Shown one piece after another: positions 6,941 through 16,769 of a DNA stretch of 52,393 nucleotides. The DNA is from Methylomonas lenta (GTDB lineage Bacteria; Pseudomonadota; Gammaproteobacteria; Methylococcales; Methylomonadaceae). Location of the stretch: the NCBI RefSeq assembly GCF_001644015.1, contig NZ_LUUI01000152.1, positions 1-52,393 on the forward strand, read 5' to 3'. Within the stretch, counting starts at the first letter, position 1; each line of letters opens with the position of its first letter. The position numbers were made by a program, and so were the translations under genes. A model generated the notes under the pieces. It worked only from the letters and a program-made list of their open reading frames with translations. It did not search any database and was not told the DNA's origin.

Positions 6941-8557
6941 TTAAAAATGCTCGGTTGGAATGACTTCCGGTGGAGTCGAAAATGTATGGTATGGCGCCGG
7001 TGAAGGCACAGTCCATTCCAATCCATGTTTACTAGCACCTTCCCATACTTCGTCCGTTACTTTTTCACCAGTACCACCACGAATAGTGTCAATGACAATA
7101 TACACGAATAACAATTGACTAAAGCCATACATAAAGGCACCAATACTGGACACCATATTCCAATCAGCAAATTGGATTGCGTAATCAGGTATCCGGCGCG
7201 GCATACCTGCCAAGCCTAAAAAGTGCTGCGGGAAGAACAAAATATTCACTGAAACTGCCGATAGCCAGAAATGCAATTGACCGATTTTTTCGTTGTACAT
7301 ATGACCGGTCCATTTTGGCAACCAGTAATAACCCGCCGCCATCAGGATAAAGACCGAAGCAGGCACCAGCGTGTAATGAAAATGCGCCACAATAAAATAG
7401 CTGTCGTGATATTGAAAATCAAGCGGAGCAAGCGACATCATCAAACCAGTGAAGCCACCCAGTGTGAATAACACTACAAAAGCAATAGAAAACAACATGG
7501 GGGTTTCAAAAGTCATAGCCCCTTTCCACATGGTTGCAGTCCAGTTAAAGATTTTTACCCCAGTCGGAATAGCGATCAGCATGGTGGCATACATAAAGTA
7601 CAACTCACCGGCAACGGGCAAACCCACGGTAAACATATGATGCGACCAGACGATGAATGACAAGAATGCAATCGCACCGGTTGCATAAACCATAGATGCA
7701 TAACCGAATAAAGGTTTACGGGCAAAAACGGGAATGATGGTGGAAGCTACACCAAAAGTCGGCAGAATCATCACATATACTTCGGGATGTCCGAAGAACC
7801 AGAAAATATGTTGATACAACACCGGATCACCACCGCCAGCCGCATCGAAGAAGCTGGTGTCGAAGAAACGGTCAGTCAACAGCATGGTTACCGCACCGGC
7901 AAATACTGGCATGATGGCAATCAACAAGAACGCGGTAATCAACCAGGTCCAGACGAATAAAGGCATTTTCATCAGAGTCATGCCAGGGGCACGCATGTTG
8001 AAAATAGTGGCAATCACATTGATAGCACCCATGATGGATGAAACACCCAACATGTGTACAGCAAACACCGCGAATGGCATCGCATTGCCGGTTTGCAATA
8101 CCAATGGTGGATAAAATGTCCAGCCAGCTGAAGGCGCGCCGCCTTCCATGAACAAGGTGCTGGCCATCAATAAAATACCCGCTACCAACATCCAGAAGCT
8201 CATGTTGTTCATACGCGGCAAGGCCATATCCGGCGCTCCGATCATCATCGGAATCATCCAGTTAGCCAAACCAACAAAAGCCGGCATCACCGCACCGAAC
8301 ACCATTACTAACGCATGCATGGTGGTCATCGAGTTAAAGAACTGTGGATCGACAAATTGCAATCCAGGCTCGAACAATTCGGCACGAATGATCAAAGCCA
8401 TGGTACCGCCCACAAAGAACATAATCAGAGAGAACACCAAATACATGGTGCCTATGTCTTTATGATTGGTGGTAAATAACCATCTTAAAACGCCCTTTTC
8501 AGGACCATGATCGTGATGATCGTGATGATCATCATGTTCAGCTACGACAGCAGTCAT
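6941..8557 (-). CDS. coxA: Cytochrome c oxidase subunit I
   Basis: Catalytic subunit of an aa3-type (A-family) heme-copper oxidase, holding heme a and the heme a3-CuB centre in twelve helices. The 538-residue protein shows the N-terminal TTNHKDIGTMYLVF signature, the WFFGHPEVYVMILP block with the cross-linked His-Tyr pair, the SHHMFTVG copper ligands and the HDSYFIVAHFHY heme-ligand segment. A histidine-rich start (DDHHDHHDHGPEK) precedes the first helix and may bind metal. It follows coxB by about 50 bases. Confidence 0.98.
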   Translation of the reverse strand: MTAVVAEHDDHHDHHDHGPEKGVLRWLFTTNHKDIGTMYLVFSLIMFFVGGTMALIIRAELFEPGLQFVDPQFFNSMTTMHALVMVFGAVMPAFVGLANWMIPMMIGAPDMALPRMNNMSFWMLVAGILLMASTLFMEGGAPSAGWTFYPPLVLQTGNAMPFAVFAVHMLGVSSIMGAINVIATIFNMRAPGMTLMKMPLFVWTWLITAFLLIAIMPVFAGAVTMLLTDRFFDTSFFDAAGGGDPVLYQHIFWFFGHPEVYVMILPTFGVASTIIPVFARKPLFGYASMVYATGAIAFLSFIVWSHHMFTVGLPVAGELYFMYATMLIAIPTGVKIFNWTATMWKGAMTFETPMLFSIAFVVLFTLGGFTGLMMSLAPLDFQYHDSYFIVAHFHYTLVPASVFILMAAGYYWLPKWTGHMYNEKIGQLHFWLSAVSVNILFFPQHFLGLAGMPRRIPDYAIQFADWNMVSSIGAFMYGFSQLLFVYIVIDTIRGGTGEKVTDEVWEGASKHGLEWTVPSPAPYHTFSTPPEVIPTEHF

Positions 8558-8609
8558 ACTTAATACCTCAACAAATATTAGAAAGTGAATTCAACCTGAG
8601 ATTGTCTTT

Positions 8610-9836
8610 TTATTCAGATCCGGCGCTGCTTTCAGCTGAGACCTTCACGGGTTTGACCTCTCCAAACTCTTTGCACAATTGACCCGCATCTTCAATATCC
8701 GGGAACATATCGTCCAAATCATCCAGCGATAACATTTCGCAAGGTTGGAATTCATCGTTAACGTTATTTCCCAAATCTGCTGAATTCCTGATATAGGTAA
8801 TCAATTGGGCCAAGTCGTTAGCGGGCAATTTTTTAAACGATGGCATTTTGCTGGTACCCGCTTGAATGAAACCGATTAACTGATCAATATTACCAGTCAC
8901 TTTTTCACTACCAGATAGCGCAGGATACCAACCACTTATGCCTTTTCCATCGATTTGATGACAAGACACACAGTTTTTCAAATAGACCGATTCACCTTTA
9001 GCCATTAAAGACGCTCGGGTTTGTTTGCTTAAGTCAGCTGCTTGGTTTTGTTTATCCAGAGTTGCCTTCACCCAAGCATCATACTGTTCCTGCTCCATCG
9101 CGATGACGACTATCGGCATAAAACCATGGTCACGTCCACAAAGTTCGGTACATTGACCACGGTAAGTACCGGGTTTTTCAATATAAGTCCATGCGTCGTT
9201 GACAAAACCGGGGTTTGCGTCTTTTTTCCAACCTAATTCAGGTACCCACCAAGAATGAATTACATCAGCCGCAGTAAACAGAAAGCGGATTTTCTTTTTG
9301 GTTGGCACTACCAGCGGGTTGTCAACATTCAGCAAGTAGTTGGGGACTGAGCGCGGATCCATACCGCTAGTCCGATGCACTTTTTCACTGGCTTCATCCA
9401 GATGACTTTCGAAGTGAATGCCATTACCCAAATATTCGTAATCCCAGTACCATTGTTTACCGGTAACCTTGATACTCATTTCAGGTTCGACTACTTGATC
9501 CAGGTCAATCACCGCATAAGTGGCGGGGATAGCCAAAGCCACCAAAATTACAGTTGGGATAATGGTCCAAATAATCTCAACAGTGGTGTTTTCATGAAAC
9601 TGCTCTGCTACATGGCCTTTGGATTTACGATGATGGAAAATTGAATAAAACATGGTACCAAACACCGCAACACCAATGAATACACAAATCCACAGCACTA
9701 ACATATGCAGATCGTATATCTCATTACTGAGTTGCGTCACCCCTTTCATGAGGTTTAGTGTATAGGCCGCATGCGCAGTTCCGAGGCCCATGGCCATCAA
9801 AACCAAACACGCGAACAGTTGCTTTGTTTTCTTCAC
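8610..9836 (-). CDS. coxB: Cytochrome c oxidase subunit II with fused cytochrome c domain
   Basis: Electron-entry subunit of the oxidase. The 408-residue protein has a signal peptide ending near AHA-AY (residue 23), two membrane helices (about 43-66 and 87-108), and a periplasmic cupredoxin domain with the CuA ligands H194, C229, E231, C233, H237 and M240. A class I cytochrome c domain follows, with CVSCH at 289-293 and the axial methionine 331 (KMPSF); this caa3-like extension is common in proteobacteria. The start is a GTG at 9836 with GAGGAGG seven bases upstream. It is the first gene of the oxidase operon; I could not fix a convincing promoter in the 240 bases before it. Confidence 0.97.
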   Translation of the reverse strand: MKKTKQLFACLVLMAMGLGTAHAAYTLNLMKGVTQLSNEIYDLHMLVLWICVFIGVAVFGTMFYSIFHHRKSKGHVAEQFHENTTVEIIWTIIPTVILVALAIPATYAVIDLDQVVEPEMSIKVTGKQWYWDYEYLGNGIHFESHLDEASEKVHRTSGMDPRSVPNYLLNVDNPLVVPTKKKIRFLFTAADVIHSWWVPELGWKKDANPGFVNDAWTYIEKPGTYRGQCTELCGRDHGFMPIVVIAMEQEQYDAWVKATLDKQNQAADLSKQTRASLMAKGESVYLKNCVSCHQIDGKGISGWYPALSGSEKVTGNIDQLIGFIQAGTSKMPSFKKLPANDLAQLITYIRNSADLGNNVNDEFQPCEMLSLDDLDDMFPDIEDAGQLCKEFGEVKPVKVSAESSAGSE

Positions 9837-10020
9837 GGAGCAGCCTCCTCGATTGTAGTTATAAACTTGTATGCGTATATCTTATTGTAATCCAGCGACC
9901 TGCCCTCAAGCAGACTTACTCTTCCATTTACCAAAAGTTATCACAAATTAACCTGGAGATTCTAACCTATGACTCCTCGCTAAACCAGAAGAGCTTTTCC
10001 CGACATGTTAAACAACATAA

Positions 10021-10057
10021 AAAAAAGGCCCGCGAATACAACTATTCGCGGGCCTTT
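10021..10057 (-). terminator. Rho-independent terminator of the bacteriohemerythrin gene
   Basis: A 15-base perfect stem, AAAGGCCCGCGAATA at 10024-10038 with its complement at 10043-10057, closes a CAAC loop. On the minus strand it is followed by a run of T (complement of 10021-10026). It lies 24 bases beyond the hemerythrin stop and separates that gene from the oxidase operon. Confidence 0.93.
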
Positions 10058-10080
10058 GTTTCTTAATATAAAACAATTTA

Positions 10081-10476
10081 TTACTTTAACGCTGCCGAAT
10101 AAGCCATATCAAAAGTAGGAATATGACTATCTAACCAACCTTTTACCATTTGCCCAACTTCGTCTGTCACATCGGCTTCACCCGCATGAAACTTTTTTTG
10201 TAAATCGGCACAAATACCCACTAAGGCAACATGCTCTGCTTTATGACGTTCGTAACCAGCAAAACCCTTGGCTACCATTTCTTTTTCTTCATGCGCAAAA
10301 TGATCGACGACATAGGCAATTAATGCATCCAGCGACGCACCTATCGTAGCGCGGGCTGCACCACTGGTTGCTTCGTCATACAGTTTGTTTAAAAGATCAA
10401 ACAGGACTTTATGCTCCTGATCGGCAAAGCCAACATCGGTACCATACTTTTCTGCAGTCCAGGTGATTAACGCCAT
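10081..10476 (-). CDS. Bacteriohemerythrin
   Basis: Non-heme diiron oxygen-binding protein. The 131-residue single-domain protein keeps all seven iron ligands: H22, H59, E63, H78, H82, H118 and D123, in the order and spacing of the Methylococcus protein. In methanotrophs such a protein is thought to carry oxygen to the particulate methane monooxygenase. It is monocistronic, with GGAGG upstream of the ATG, a strong terminator behind it, and a perfect FNR/Anr-type box 66 bases upstream of the start, which suggests induction when oxygen is low. Confidence 0.96.
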   Translation of the reverse strand: MALITWTAEKYGTDVGFADQEHKVLFDLLNKLYDEATSGAARATIGASLDALIAYVVDHFAHEEKEMVAKGFAGYERHKAEHVALVGICADLQKKFHAGEADVTDEVGQMVKGWLDSHIPTFDMAYSAALK

Positions 10477-10514
10477 AGCATACCTCCGAGTTATTTTTTT
10501 ATTTAGGAGTTCGC

Positions 10515-10555
10515 ATTTTCAATAAAAACCTTAAGAAAAATTTGATGTGAATCAA
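10515..10555 (-). promoter_or_regulatory. FNR/Anr-type box and promoter of the bacteriohemerythrin gene
   Basis: TTGATGTGAATCAA at 10542-10555 matches the FNR consensus TTGAT-N4-ATCAA at all ten defined bases. On the minus strand a 21-base gap separates it from GAAAAT (10520-10515), a possible -10 element, which is the spacing of a class II activated promoter with the box centred near -41. No good -35 hexamer is seen, as expected when the regulator takes its place. The box is within 15 bases of the bioD stop. Confidence 0.75.
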
Positions 10556-10568
10556 CAATATTTCATGT

Positions 10569-11228
10569 TTATATTTTGACGTGCTCTGCTAAAAAATCAA
10601 AATCAGGATTTTCCAGATAAGGCAATACACCCAATAACGGCGCTTGAATAGTGTCCTGTATATAGCTTAAATTCGCAGCGAATGCTGGCATGTCCGCCTC
10701 CAACTGCACAGCTAACCAACCGGCACAATCCAGTTTTGCCTGACTTATGGCCTGATAGCTTAAACGAGCATGATTGATACATCCCAGCCGCATTCCCACC
10801 ACTAATATCACTGGCAGCTGCAAAGCCGTTGCCAATTCGGCGTTATCCAATGCTTGCCCAAGCGGCGATAACCAACCGCCAGCTCCTTCTACCAAAGTAC
10901 AATCGCTTAAGGTTTGCAATTTTTGAAATTGCTTCCGGATAACAGCTAGACTCACAGCTGTCTCACCGCATGCGATATGCGGCGAAACAGCTTGTTCGAA
11001 AGCATATGGATTGATTTGCTTATAGTCCAAGGCGATCGAAGCATATTGTTGCAGCCACATCGCATCCTGATTTTTCCAACCACCTTGATGCCATTCACAG
11101 CCTGCAGCGACTGGCTTCATACCCACCACTTTTTGTCCCTGCTGCTGCAAGGCATGCATTAAGGTAATAGTGGCCCAGGTTTTACCGACATTCGTATCGG
11201 TGCCGGTGATAAAAAATCCGCTTGCCAT
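10569..11228 (-). CDS. bioD: Dethiobiotin synthetase
   Basis: Closes the ureido ring of dethiobiotin from 7,8-diaminopelargonate, CO2 and ATP. The 219-residue protein has the N-terminal P-loop variant GTDTNVGKTW, the KPVAAGCE segment and the VEGAGGWLSP motif typical of BioD. It begins one base after the bioC stop and is the last gene of the biotin operon. Confidence 0.96.
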   Translation of the reverse strand: MASGFFITGTDTNVGKTWATITLMHALQQQGQKVVGMKPVAAGCEWHQGGWKNQDAMWLQQYASIALDYKQINPYAFEQAVSPHIACGETAVSLAVIRKQFQKLQTLSDCTLVEGAGGWLSPLGQALDNAELATALQLPVILVVGMRLGCINHARLSYQAISQAKLDCAGWLAVQLEADMPAFAANLSYIQDTIQAPLLGVLPYLENPDFDFLAEHVKI

Positions 11229-11229
11229 T

Positions 11230-12021
11230 TTAAATACTTGCCTTCACAAAAATGATTTCATAACTGGCAATTATGCCCTGCCCCGCCATTTGTGCAGGGT
11301 AATGCCTGATCATGTTTTTAAGTTGCGCTTTAGTGGTTGGCTTAGGATTTCTAAGCCGATTAACATTATGTGCGCCTATGCCTTTTAACTCACGCATCAG
11401 TGCTTCCACATCAGAATATACAGATTGATACAATTGGGTTTGCAGAGAAATCTGTTTAAACCCAGCTGCTTTTAGAAAATCATGAATCTGATCGGCTGAA
11501 TGAAAAACATTTACATGGGTAAAATCATCCACTTTGGCCCAGGCAGACTTTAACTCCACCAAGGTTTCAGGCCCAAAAGTGGCAAAAATCAATTGACCTT
11601 GTTTATTTAGTACTCTTTTAAAATCAGCACAGATGGCTGGCAAATCCTCTGCCCACTGTAATGCTAGATTTGAAAATATTTGATCGATACTGTTACTGGC
11701 AATTGGCAATTTTTCTGCATCAGCACACAAATACTGCACCGGCATAGCCGGATATTTTCGGCGACTGGTTTGTAGCATCGGCAAGGCAATATCCAAGGCA
11801 ATCATCTGCTTGCCGGAACAGGCTGTCGATAGCTGATGACTGATAAATCCGGTGCCACACCCCAAGTCTAATAACACGCCTGCAGACTTAGTTTGCGGAA
11901 ACCGACACAGTAACTCCAATCCCACCTGTCTTTGCAAGCTAGCGAAGCCATCATAAGTTTCTGCTGCGGCGGCAAATGAGTGCCTAACTTTTGTTTTATC
12001 CAGATGCGCTTCGCTTGTCAT
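11230..12021 (-). CDS. bioC: Malonyl-ACP O-methyltransferase BioC
   Basis: Methylates malonyl-ACP with S-adenosylmethionine to start the pimelate moiety of biotin through the fatty acid pathway. The 263-residue protein has the class I methyltransferase motif LLDLGCGTGFIS near residue 50, the N-terminal VRHSFAAAAETYDGFASLQ block characteristic of BioC, and LALQWAED after motif III. It starts by a four-base ATGA overlap with bioH, the gene for the enzyme that removes the same methyl group. Confidence 0.95.
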   Translation of the reverse strand: MTSEAHLDKTKVRHSFAAAAETYDGFASLQRQVGLELLCRFPQTKSAGVLLDLGCGTGFISHQLSTACSGKQMIALDIALPMLQTSRRKYPAMPVQYLCADAEKLPIASNSIDQIFSNLALQWAEDLPAICADFKRVLNKQGQLIFATFGPETLVELKSAWAKVDDFTHVNVFHSADQIHDFLKAAGFKQISLQTQLYQSVYSDVEALMRELKGIGAHNVNRLRNPKPTTKAQLKNMIRHYPAQMAGQGIIASYEIIFVKASI

Positions 12022-12779
12022 AACATCGTATTGATTGCATCCTGCAACTGTTGCGGATGAGATAAAAATGGCGCATGACCCGCTCCCTCAAGCACGTGCA
12101 AACCAATATTCGGATTCAGTCGCTGTAGAGCTTGACTAGTTGCCAGCGGGATTAAAGTGTCTTTGTCGCCTAAAATCAGGCTCACGGGCAAATGATTTTC
12201 TTGTATAAACTGGCGCAAATCACTGTTTTTTAATATATCCAACCCAGCTTGCAGTGTCGCAATTTGTGGTGGCGGACACGCTTGCAATGCCAACTTTAAA
12301 GACTGTAACAATGCCTTACCGTGCGACAAACCATTTACTTGCAGCGCTAAAAATCGAATTAGGGTTTGCTGTACATCGGTTTTCAACAATTCGATAAACG
12401 CGTCCAGCACTTCAGATTTAACCCCCGGCCAATCGTCGGCTTGCACAAAGTGCGGATTACCCGCCAGCACTATCAGTTTTTGTACTCGTTCAGGATGACG
12501 TTCCGCCATAGACATAGCTACGGTGGCACCTAAAGACCAGCCCAACAAGATGAAATGTTGTACGGGTATCGCCTGCAGCAAGGCGTCGCCAATATTTTCC
12601 AAGCTAAAAGGCGTAACCACCTCACTATGTCCATGACCTGGTAAATCCAGACAAATGACTTGCCAATGCTGAGCCAGTTTTTCAGCAAACCCTCGCCAGA
12701 CACCACTATGCATGGCCCAGCCATGAAGCATTACCAAAGGCTGGCCCTGCCCAATAACTTCAACATGGATTTTGGTCAC
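12018..12779 (-). CDS. bioH: Pimeloyl-ACP methyl ester carboxylesterase BioH
   Basis: Alpha/beta hydrolase that cleaves pimeloyl-ACP methyl ester and ends the BioC-primed elongation. The 253-residue protein has the [10 protein letters not shown] oxyanion region, the nucleophile elbow GWSLG, an aspartate in [11 protein letters not shown] and the catalytic histidine in [11 protein letters not shown]. It lies inside the bio operon (ATGA overlaps with bioF before and bioC after), which supports BioH rather than a generic hydrolase. Confidence 0.93.
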   Translation of the reverse strand: MTKIHVEVIGQGQPLVMLHGWAMHSGVWRGFAEKLAQHWQVICLDLPGHGHSEVVTPFSLENIGDALLQAIPVQHFILLGWSLGATVAMSMAERHPERVQKLIVLAGNPHFVQADDWPGVKSEVLDAFIELLKTDVQQTLIRFLALQVNGLSHGKALLQSLKLALQACPPPQIATLQAGLDILKNSDLRQFIQENHLPVSLILGDKDTLIPLATSQALQRLNPNIGLHVLEGAGHAPFLSHPQQLQDAINTML

Positions 12780-13936
12780 GCGATCACCTTGCCCAAAGCA
12801 TCCAGCAAAGCGTCGACTTGATGATATTCATGTTCAGCAGAAAATGTCACTCTTAAACGCGCAGTGCCAACCGGCACAGTCGGTGGCCGGATGGCCGACA
12901 CCCAAAATCCTTGCGCCAACAAGGCGGCACTCATATCAACCGCTCGCTGGCTATCGCCTATCAATATGGGCTGAATTGCGGTAACAGAATCCATTAATTG
13001 CAAACCTTGCTGCTGAGCGCCAGCTTTGAACCGGCTAATCAAGTGCTGCAACTTTTCCCGCCGCCAAACTTCTGTTTGCAATAAACGCAGACTCACGCGG
13101 GTTGCCTCGGCAATCGCTGATGGCATCGCTGTAGTAAATACATAGCTTCTGGCTTTTTGGATCAACCATTCGATCAAGTCGTCAGAACCCGCCACAAAGG
13201 CCCCAAAAGTACCAAAGGCTTTACCCAAAGTACCCATCAGAATCGGCACATCATCTGTACTCAAGTCATAATGTTCAACAATGCCACCACCGGATTTTCC
13301 CAGCACACCCAGTCCATGTGCATCGTCTACCAATAAACCCGCTTGATATTGCTTAGCCAACTCGGCCAATCTTGGCATATCCGCCAAATCGCCATCCATG
13401 CTGAACACACCATCACTGACAATTAAAGCTTTACCGGTACAAGCGGCCAATTTTTCTTGTAAATCATTGTCTTCGAGATGCCGATAGCGTTGGAACTGCG
13501 CACGTGACAGTAATCCTCCATCCAACAGCGAGGCATGATTCAGCCTATCTTCCAGCACAGTATCGCTGCGTCCAACCAAAGCTGAAATCAGCCCCAGATT
13601 AGCCATGTAACCGGTGGAAAACAGCAAAGCCCTATGCCGACCGGTAAATTCAGCCAGTTCTTCTTCCAAGGCGTGATGCGCACTGCTATGACCGCAAATC
13701 AAATGCGCAGAACCGCTACCGACTCCGTATTGATCTGCGGCTTGTTTAAACCTAGCCACGACTTCAGGATGATTAGCCAAGCCCAGATAATCATTGCTGC
13801 AAAAATTGATGACTTGTTTGCCATCAACTTTTAACAATACACCTTGCGGACTATCGACCAGCCGACGACTTCGATAAAGACCTTGCTGTTTGAGTTGCGC
13901 TAATTGGCCTGCGATATCGTAAAAGCTATTAGCCAT
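12776..13936 (-). CDS. bioF: 8-amino-7-oxononanoate synthase
   Basis: PLP enzyme that condenses pimeloyl-ACP with L-alanine. The 386-residue protein has the [13 protein letters not shown] segment, [11 protein letters not shown], the [10 protein letters not shown] cofactor contact and the PLP lysine in [14 protein letters not shown]. Its start codon overlaps the bioB stop by one base. Confidence 0.97.
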   Translation of the reverse strand: MANSFYDIAGQLAQLKQQGLYRSRRLVDSPQGVLLKVDGKQVINFCSNDYLGLANHPEVVARFKQAADQYGVGSGSAHLICGHSSAHHALEEELAEFTGRHRALLFSTGYMANLGLISALVGRSDTVLEDRLNHASLLDGGLLSRAQFQRYRHLEDNDLQEKLAACTGKALIVSDGVFSMDGDLADMPRLAELAKQYQAGLLVDDAHGLGVLGKSGGGIVEHYDLSTDDVPILMGTLGKAFGTFGAFVAGSDDLIEWLIQKARSYVFTTAMPSAIAEATRVSLRLLQTEVWRREKLQHLISRFKAGAQQQGLQLMDSVTAIQPILIGDSQRAVDMSAALLAQGFWVSAIRPPTVPVGTARLRVTFSAEHEYHQVDALLDALGKVIA

Positions 13937-14925
13937 CAGGCGTAACTGGAGCCGCCCATACGCACACCCAAGCGATCAAATAATTGCTGATCGTGATTGG
14001 TCATCGGGTTATCGGTAGTCAGCAGCTTATCGCCATAGAAAATCGAGTTAGCGCCAGCCAGAAAACACAAAGCCTGCATTTCATCACTCATATCCTTGCG
14101 TCCGGCAGACAGACGCACCCGCGATTGCGGCATCAAAATCCTGGCTACCGCAATAGTGCGGACAAACTGCAAAGGGTCCAGCGACTCGATACCATGCAAC
14201 GGCGTACCCTCGACTTGTACCAACATATTAATAGGTACGCTTTCCGGATGCTTGGGCATATTAACCAGTTGTAGCAACAATTTGGCCCGATCGACTGCCG
14301 ACTCACCCATGCCGACGATACCGCCGCAGCAGACATTGATACCGGCATCGCGCACCCGACCCAAAGTATCCAATCTATCCTGATAGGTACGCGTGGTAAT
14401 CACTTCAGAATAATAATCTTCGGAAGTATCCAGATTGTGATTGTAATAATCCAAACCACCGTCTTTTAGTGCCTGAGTTTGTTTGTCGGTTAGCATCCCC
14501 AAGGTCACGCAGGTTTCCAGCCCCATGGATTTGACACCTTGCACCATTTCCACCACTCGCTCAATATCACGATCTTTCGGGCTACGCCAGGCTGCACCCA
14601 TACAAAACCTTGAGGCACCTTGATCTTTCGCCTGTTGCGCCGCTTTTAATACCGCATCCACAGGCATCAAGGCTTCCGGATTTAAATCGGAATCATAACG
14701 CGCACTTTGCGGACAATAGCCACAATCTTCGGAGCAAGAACCGGTCTTGATGCTCAATAAACTGCTAACCTGAATCTCATTAGGATCGAAATAAACCCTA
14801 TGTACGGTTTGCGCTTTAAACAACAAGTCGTTAAACGGCATGGCAAATAAGGCTTCAATTTCAGCCAACTGCCAGTCGTGACGTAAGGGCGCATTGATTT
14901 TAATGGGTTCCGGTGTGATAGACAT
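13936..14925 (-). CDS. bioB: Biotin synthase
   Basis: Radical SAM enzyme that inserts sulfur into dethiobiotin. The cluster cysteines are in [13 protein letters not shown], and YYNHNLDTS and the C-terminal [15 protein letters not shown] segment are typical. The frame is open to 14952, but the ATG at 14925 is preferred: GGAGAG precedes it and the protein then begins MSITPEP, giving 329 residues. It is the first gene of bioB-bioF-bioH-bioC-bioD; bioA, needed for the step between BioF and BioD, is not in the window. Confidence 0.97.
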   Translation of the reverse strand: MSITPEPIKINAPLRHDWQLAEIEALFAMPFNDLLFKAQTVHRVYFDPNEIQVSSLLSIKTGSCSEDCGYCPQSARYDSDLNPEALMPVDAVLKAAQQAKDQGASRFCMGAAWRSPKDRDIERVVEMVQGVKSMGLETCVTLGMLTDKQTQALKDGGLDYYNHNLDTSEDYYSEVITTRTYQDRLDTLGRVRDAGINVCCGGIVGMGESAVDRAKLLLQLVNMPKHPESVPINMLVQVEGTPLHGIESLDPLQFVRTIAVARILMPQSRVRLSAGRKDMSDEMQALCFLAGANSIFYGDKLLTTDNPMTNHDQQLFDRLGVRMGGSSYA

Positions 14926-14992
14926 TCTGGTACTCTCCAAACAAACAGGCAATCTGCGAACTGGCGCTTATCAACCTTTTTAAAATATTTAA

Positions 14993-15691
14993 GTGAACAA
15001 CTGGCTGAATATTATACAGAACAAATGTCTGCCGCTGCGCTGTATCTTATGCGGAGAGCCTGGCTTTGCCGGTCTGGATCTCTGCAAAGCCTGTTTTGAC
15101 GATCTACCCGCAAACCATGCCTGCTGTTACCGTTGCGGAGTACACTTTGATATGGCCATACCTGCGCCTCAATTATGCGGACGCTGCCTAAAGATAGCGC
15201 CGGGTTTCGATGAAACTCATGCGCCTTTTCTGTATAACGACAGCTTGCGCTACCTGATAAGCCAGCTTAAGTTTCATCAAAACTATAAACATGCACGTTT
15301 GCTGGGAACTTTATTAGCTCAACATCTGATCCAAAGCGTGGAGTTACCCGAATGCATTATTCCGGTACCTTTGCATCGCAACCGTTACCGCGAACGCGGC
15401 TTTAATCAATCGATAGAAATCGCTCGTCATCTAGCCAAACAATTGTCGCTTCCGCTAGATTTGAATAGCTGTATCCGCAATAGAGACACTAAACACCAAA
15501 CCGAGTTACCGGCCAAACAACGCCGGAAAAATATGCAACGGGCATTTACTGTGACACATACATTGAATTACCAGCACGTTGCTATTGTAGACGACGTTAT
15601 GACTACCGGTGCGACCACTTCGGCGCTGGCAAAAGCATTAAAAGAACACGGCATAAGCCGGGTTGAGGTGTGGGTTTGCGCTCGGGCTTGA
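14993..15691 (+). CDS. comF: ComF family phosphoribosyltransferase-like protein
   Basis: The 232-residue protein has a cysteine-rich N-terminal zinc-finger-like region (pairs in CILCGEP, CKACF, CCYRCG and CGRCL) followed by a type I phosphoribosyltransferase fold with RYRERGFNQS and the PRPP loop VAIVDDVMTTGATT. ComF proteins act in DNA uptake for natural transformation; the Escherichia coli counterpart supports use of DNA as a nutrient. It starts with GTG and is divergent from bioB, a common gammaproteobacterial arrangement. Confidence 0.92.
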   Translation: MNNWLNIIQNKCLPLRCILCGEPGFAGLDLCKACFDDLPANHACCYRCGVHFDMAIPAPQLCGRCLKIAPGFDETHAPFLYNDSLRYLISQLKFHQNYKHARLLGTLLAQHLIQSVELPECIIPVPLHRNRYRERGFNQSIEIARHLAKQLSLPLDLNSCIRNRDTKHQTELPAKQRRKNMQRAFTVTHTLNYQHVAIVDDVMTTGATTSALAKALKEHGISRVEVWVCARA

Positions 15692-15704
15692 TCTATTGAA
15701 TAAC

Positions 15705-16769
15705 TCACTCTGTAACCAACTTCCCAACCACATTTTCGCCAACGCTTTCAGGGATTGGTTGCACTAATCGACTCAGATTGCGATCTGCCCCTGAAGGCAA
15801 GGCAGCATCAGCGTTTGAGATCCAACCTGCGATATCTTTCCAGACCAGCGGCGCCTGAAGATCACGTAACAACATGTGATAGCCGTTGCTATAGTAGGCG
15901 ATGGTTTTATTCTCATGCTGCTGAGACAACAGACCAATGACAAACTGTTTGGTGGGCTCCTGTGGCACGATTTCGTCTTTTTCGCCGTAAAGTAACAAGA
16001 TTTGTGTATTCAGTTTCTCGGCCGAGCTTAATGCCGTATCCATTAAATTGACCAGACCATAAATCGCATCGACCCTGGTTTCTTTAATGATCAGCGGATC
16101 ACGGCCCAGTGCCCGCAGCATTTCGATGTTATCCGACGGCATTACTGCCAACCCTTTACCCGTCAAGCTGAGCCAGGGTAGCGTGTGATACAAACTCCAC
16201 AATAAAGACGTCTGATACCAAGGCATGGTTTGTCGTCCCCAAACCGCAGGTGCAGACAAAATAATACCGGCCACCTCGGGCTTTTCCGGACGCGTCATAC
16301 TATCTATGACAATCGCCCCCCCCATGCTCTCCCCCAGCAAATATACTGGAACAGCCGGATGACGAGCTTTAATAAGCTTGGTAAATTGAGTTAAGTCCTT
16401 TGCATAAACATCATTACCAGCCCAAATACCGGTATTAGGACTGGCACCGAAACCACGCTGATCGTAGGTATAACTGGAAATTTGTTGTTGCTGCAAATAT
16501 TCAGCAGCAGCGGCAAAGAACTGACGATAATCATTGAAACCATGCAGCGCAATAACAATCGCCTTAGGGTTAGCCGCAGCCCAACTACTTAATGGCAGCT
16601 CTGTGCCATCGGCAGTAATATAAGCCTGCTCAATCAGATGCCCGCAGCAGGCCGTCGATTCGGGATTGACCATCGCTGGCGTGCAGCCGTTAATCAGCAA
16701 CAATACGCTTAATAACAGCAGCAATCGGCCTTTACTTGAGCAGAATAATTCGCAAAAAATGAATGACAT
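15705..16769 (-). CDS. Lipoprotein alpha/beta hydrolase (lysophospholipase / monoacylglycerol lipase type)
   Basis: The protein starts with a hydrophobic signal ending in a lipobox-like LLINGC, so it is probably a lipoprotein. The hydrolase domain has ALHGFNDYRQF, the nucleophile elbow GESMGG, LLLYGEKDEIVP with the acid and GYHMLLRD with the catalytic histidine, the pattern of the S33/lysophospholipase group. The open frame begins with TTG at 16781, but the ATG at 16769 is a better start (354 residues). The substrate cannot be told from sequence. It converges with comF, their stops 13 bases apart. Confidence 0.85.
   Translation of the reverse strand: MSFIFCELFCSSKGRLLLLLSVLLLINGCTPAMVNPESTACCGHLIEQAYITADGTELPLSSWAAANPKAIVIALHGFNDYRQFFAAAAEYLQQQQISSYTYDQRGFGASPNTGIWAGNDVYAKDLTQFTKLIKARHPAVPVYLLGESMGGAIVIDSMTRPEKPEVAGIILSAPAVWGRQTMPWYQTSLLWSLYHTLPWLSLTGKGLAVMPSDNIEMLRALGRDPLIIKETRVDAIYGLVNLMDTALSSAEKLNTQILLLYGEKDEIVPQEPTKQFVIGLLSQQHENKTIAYYSNGYHMLLRDLQAPLVWKDIAGWISNADAALPSGADRNLSRLVQPIPESVGENVVGKLVTE

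Noticed and set aside
9495-9508. TTGATCCAGGTCAA, nine of ten FNR bases
   Set aside because: Inside the coxB coding sequence and one mismatch from consensus; no promoter elements with it.
9758-10066. Plus-strand frame of 102 codons over the start of coxB and its leader
   Set aside because: Mostly the reverse of coxB and of the hemerythrin terminator; no ribosome site and no protein-like pattern.
14926-14992. Possible BirA operator between bioB and comF
   Set aside because: No TTGTAAACC/GGTTTACAA pair is found in the interval.
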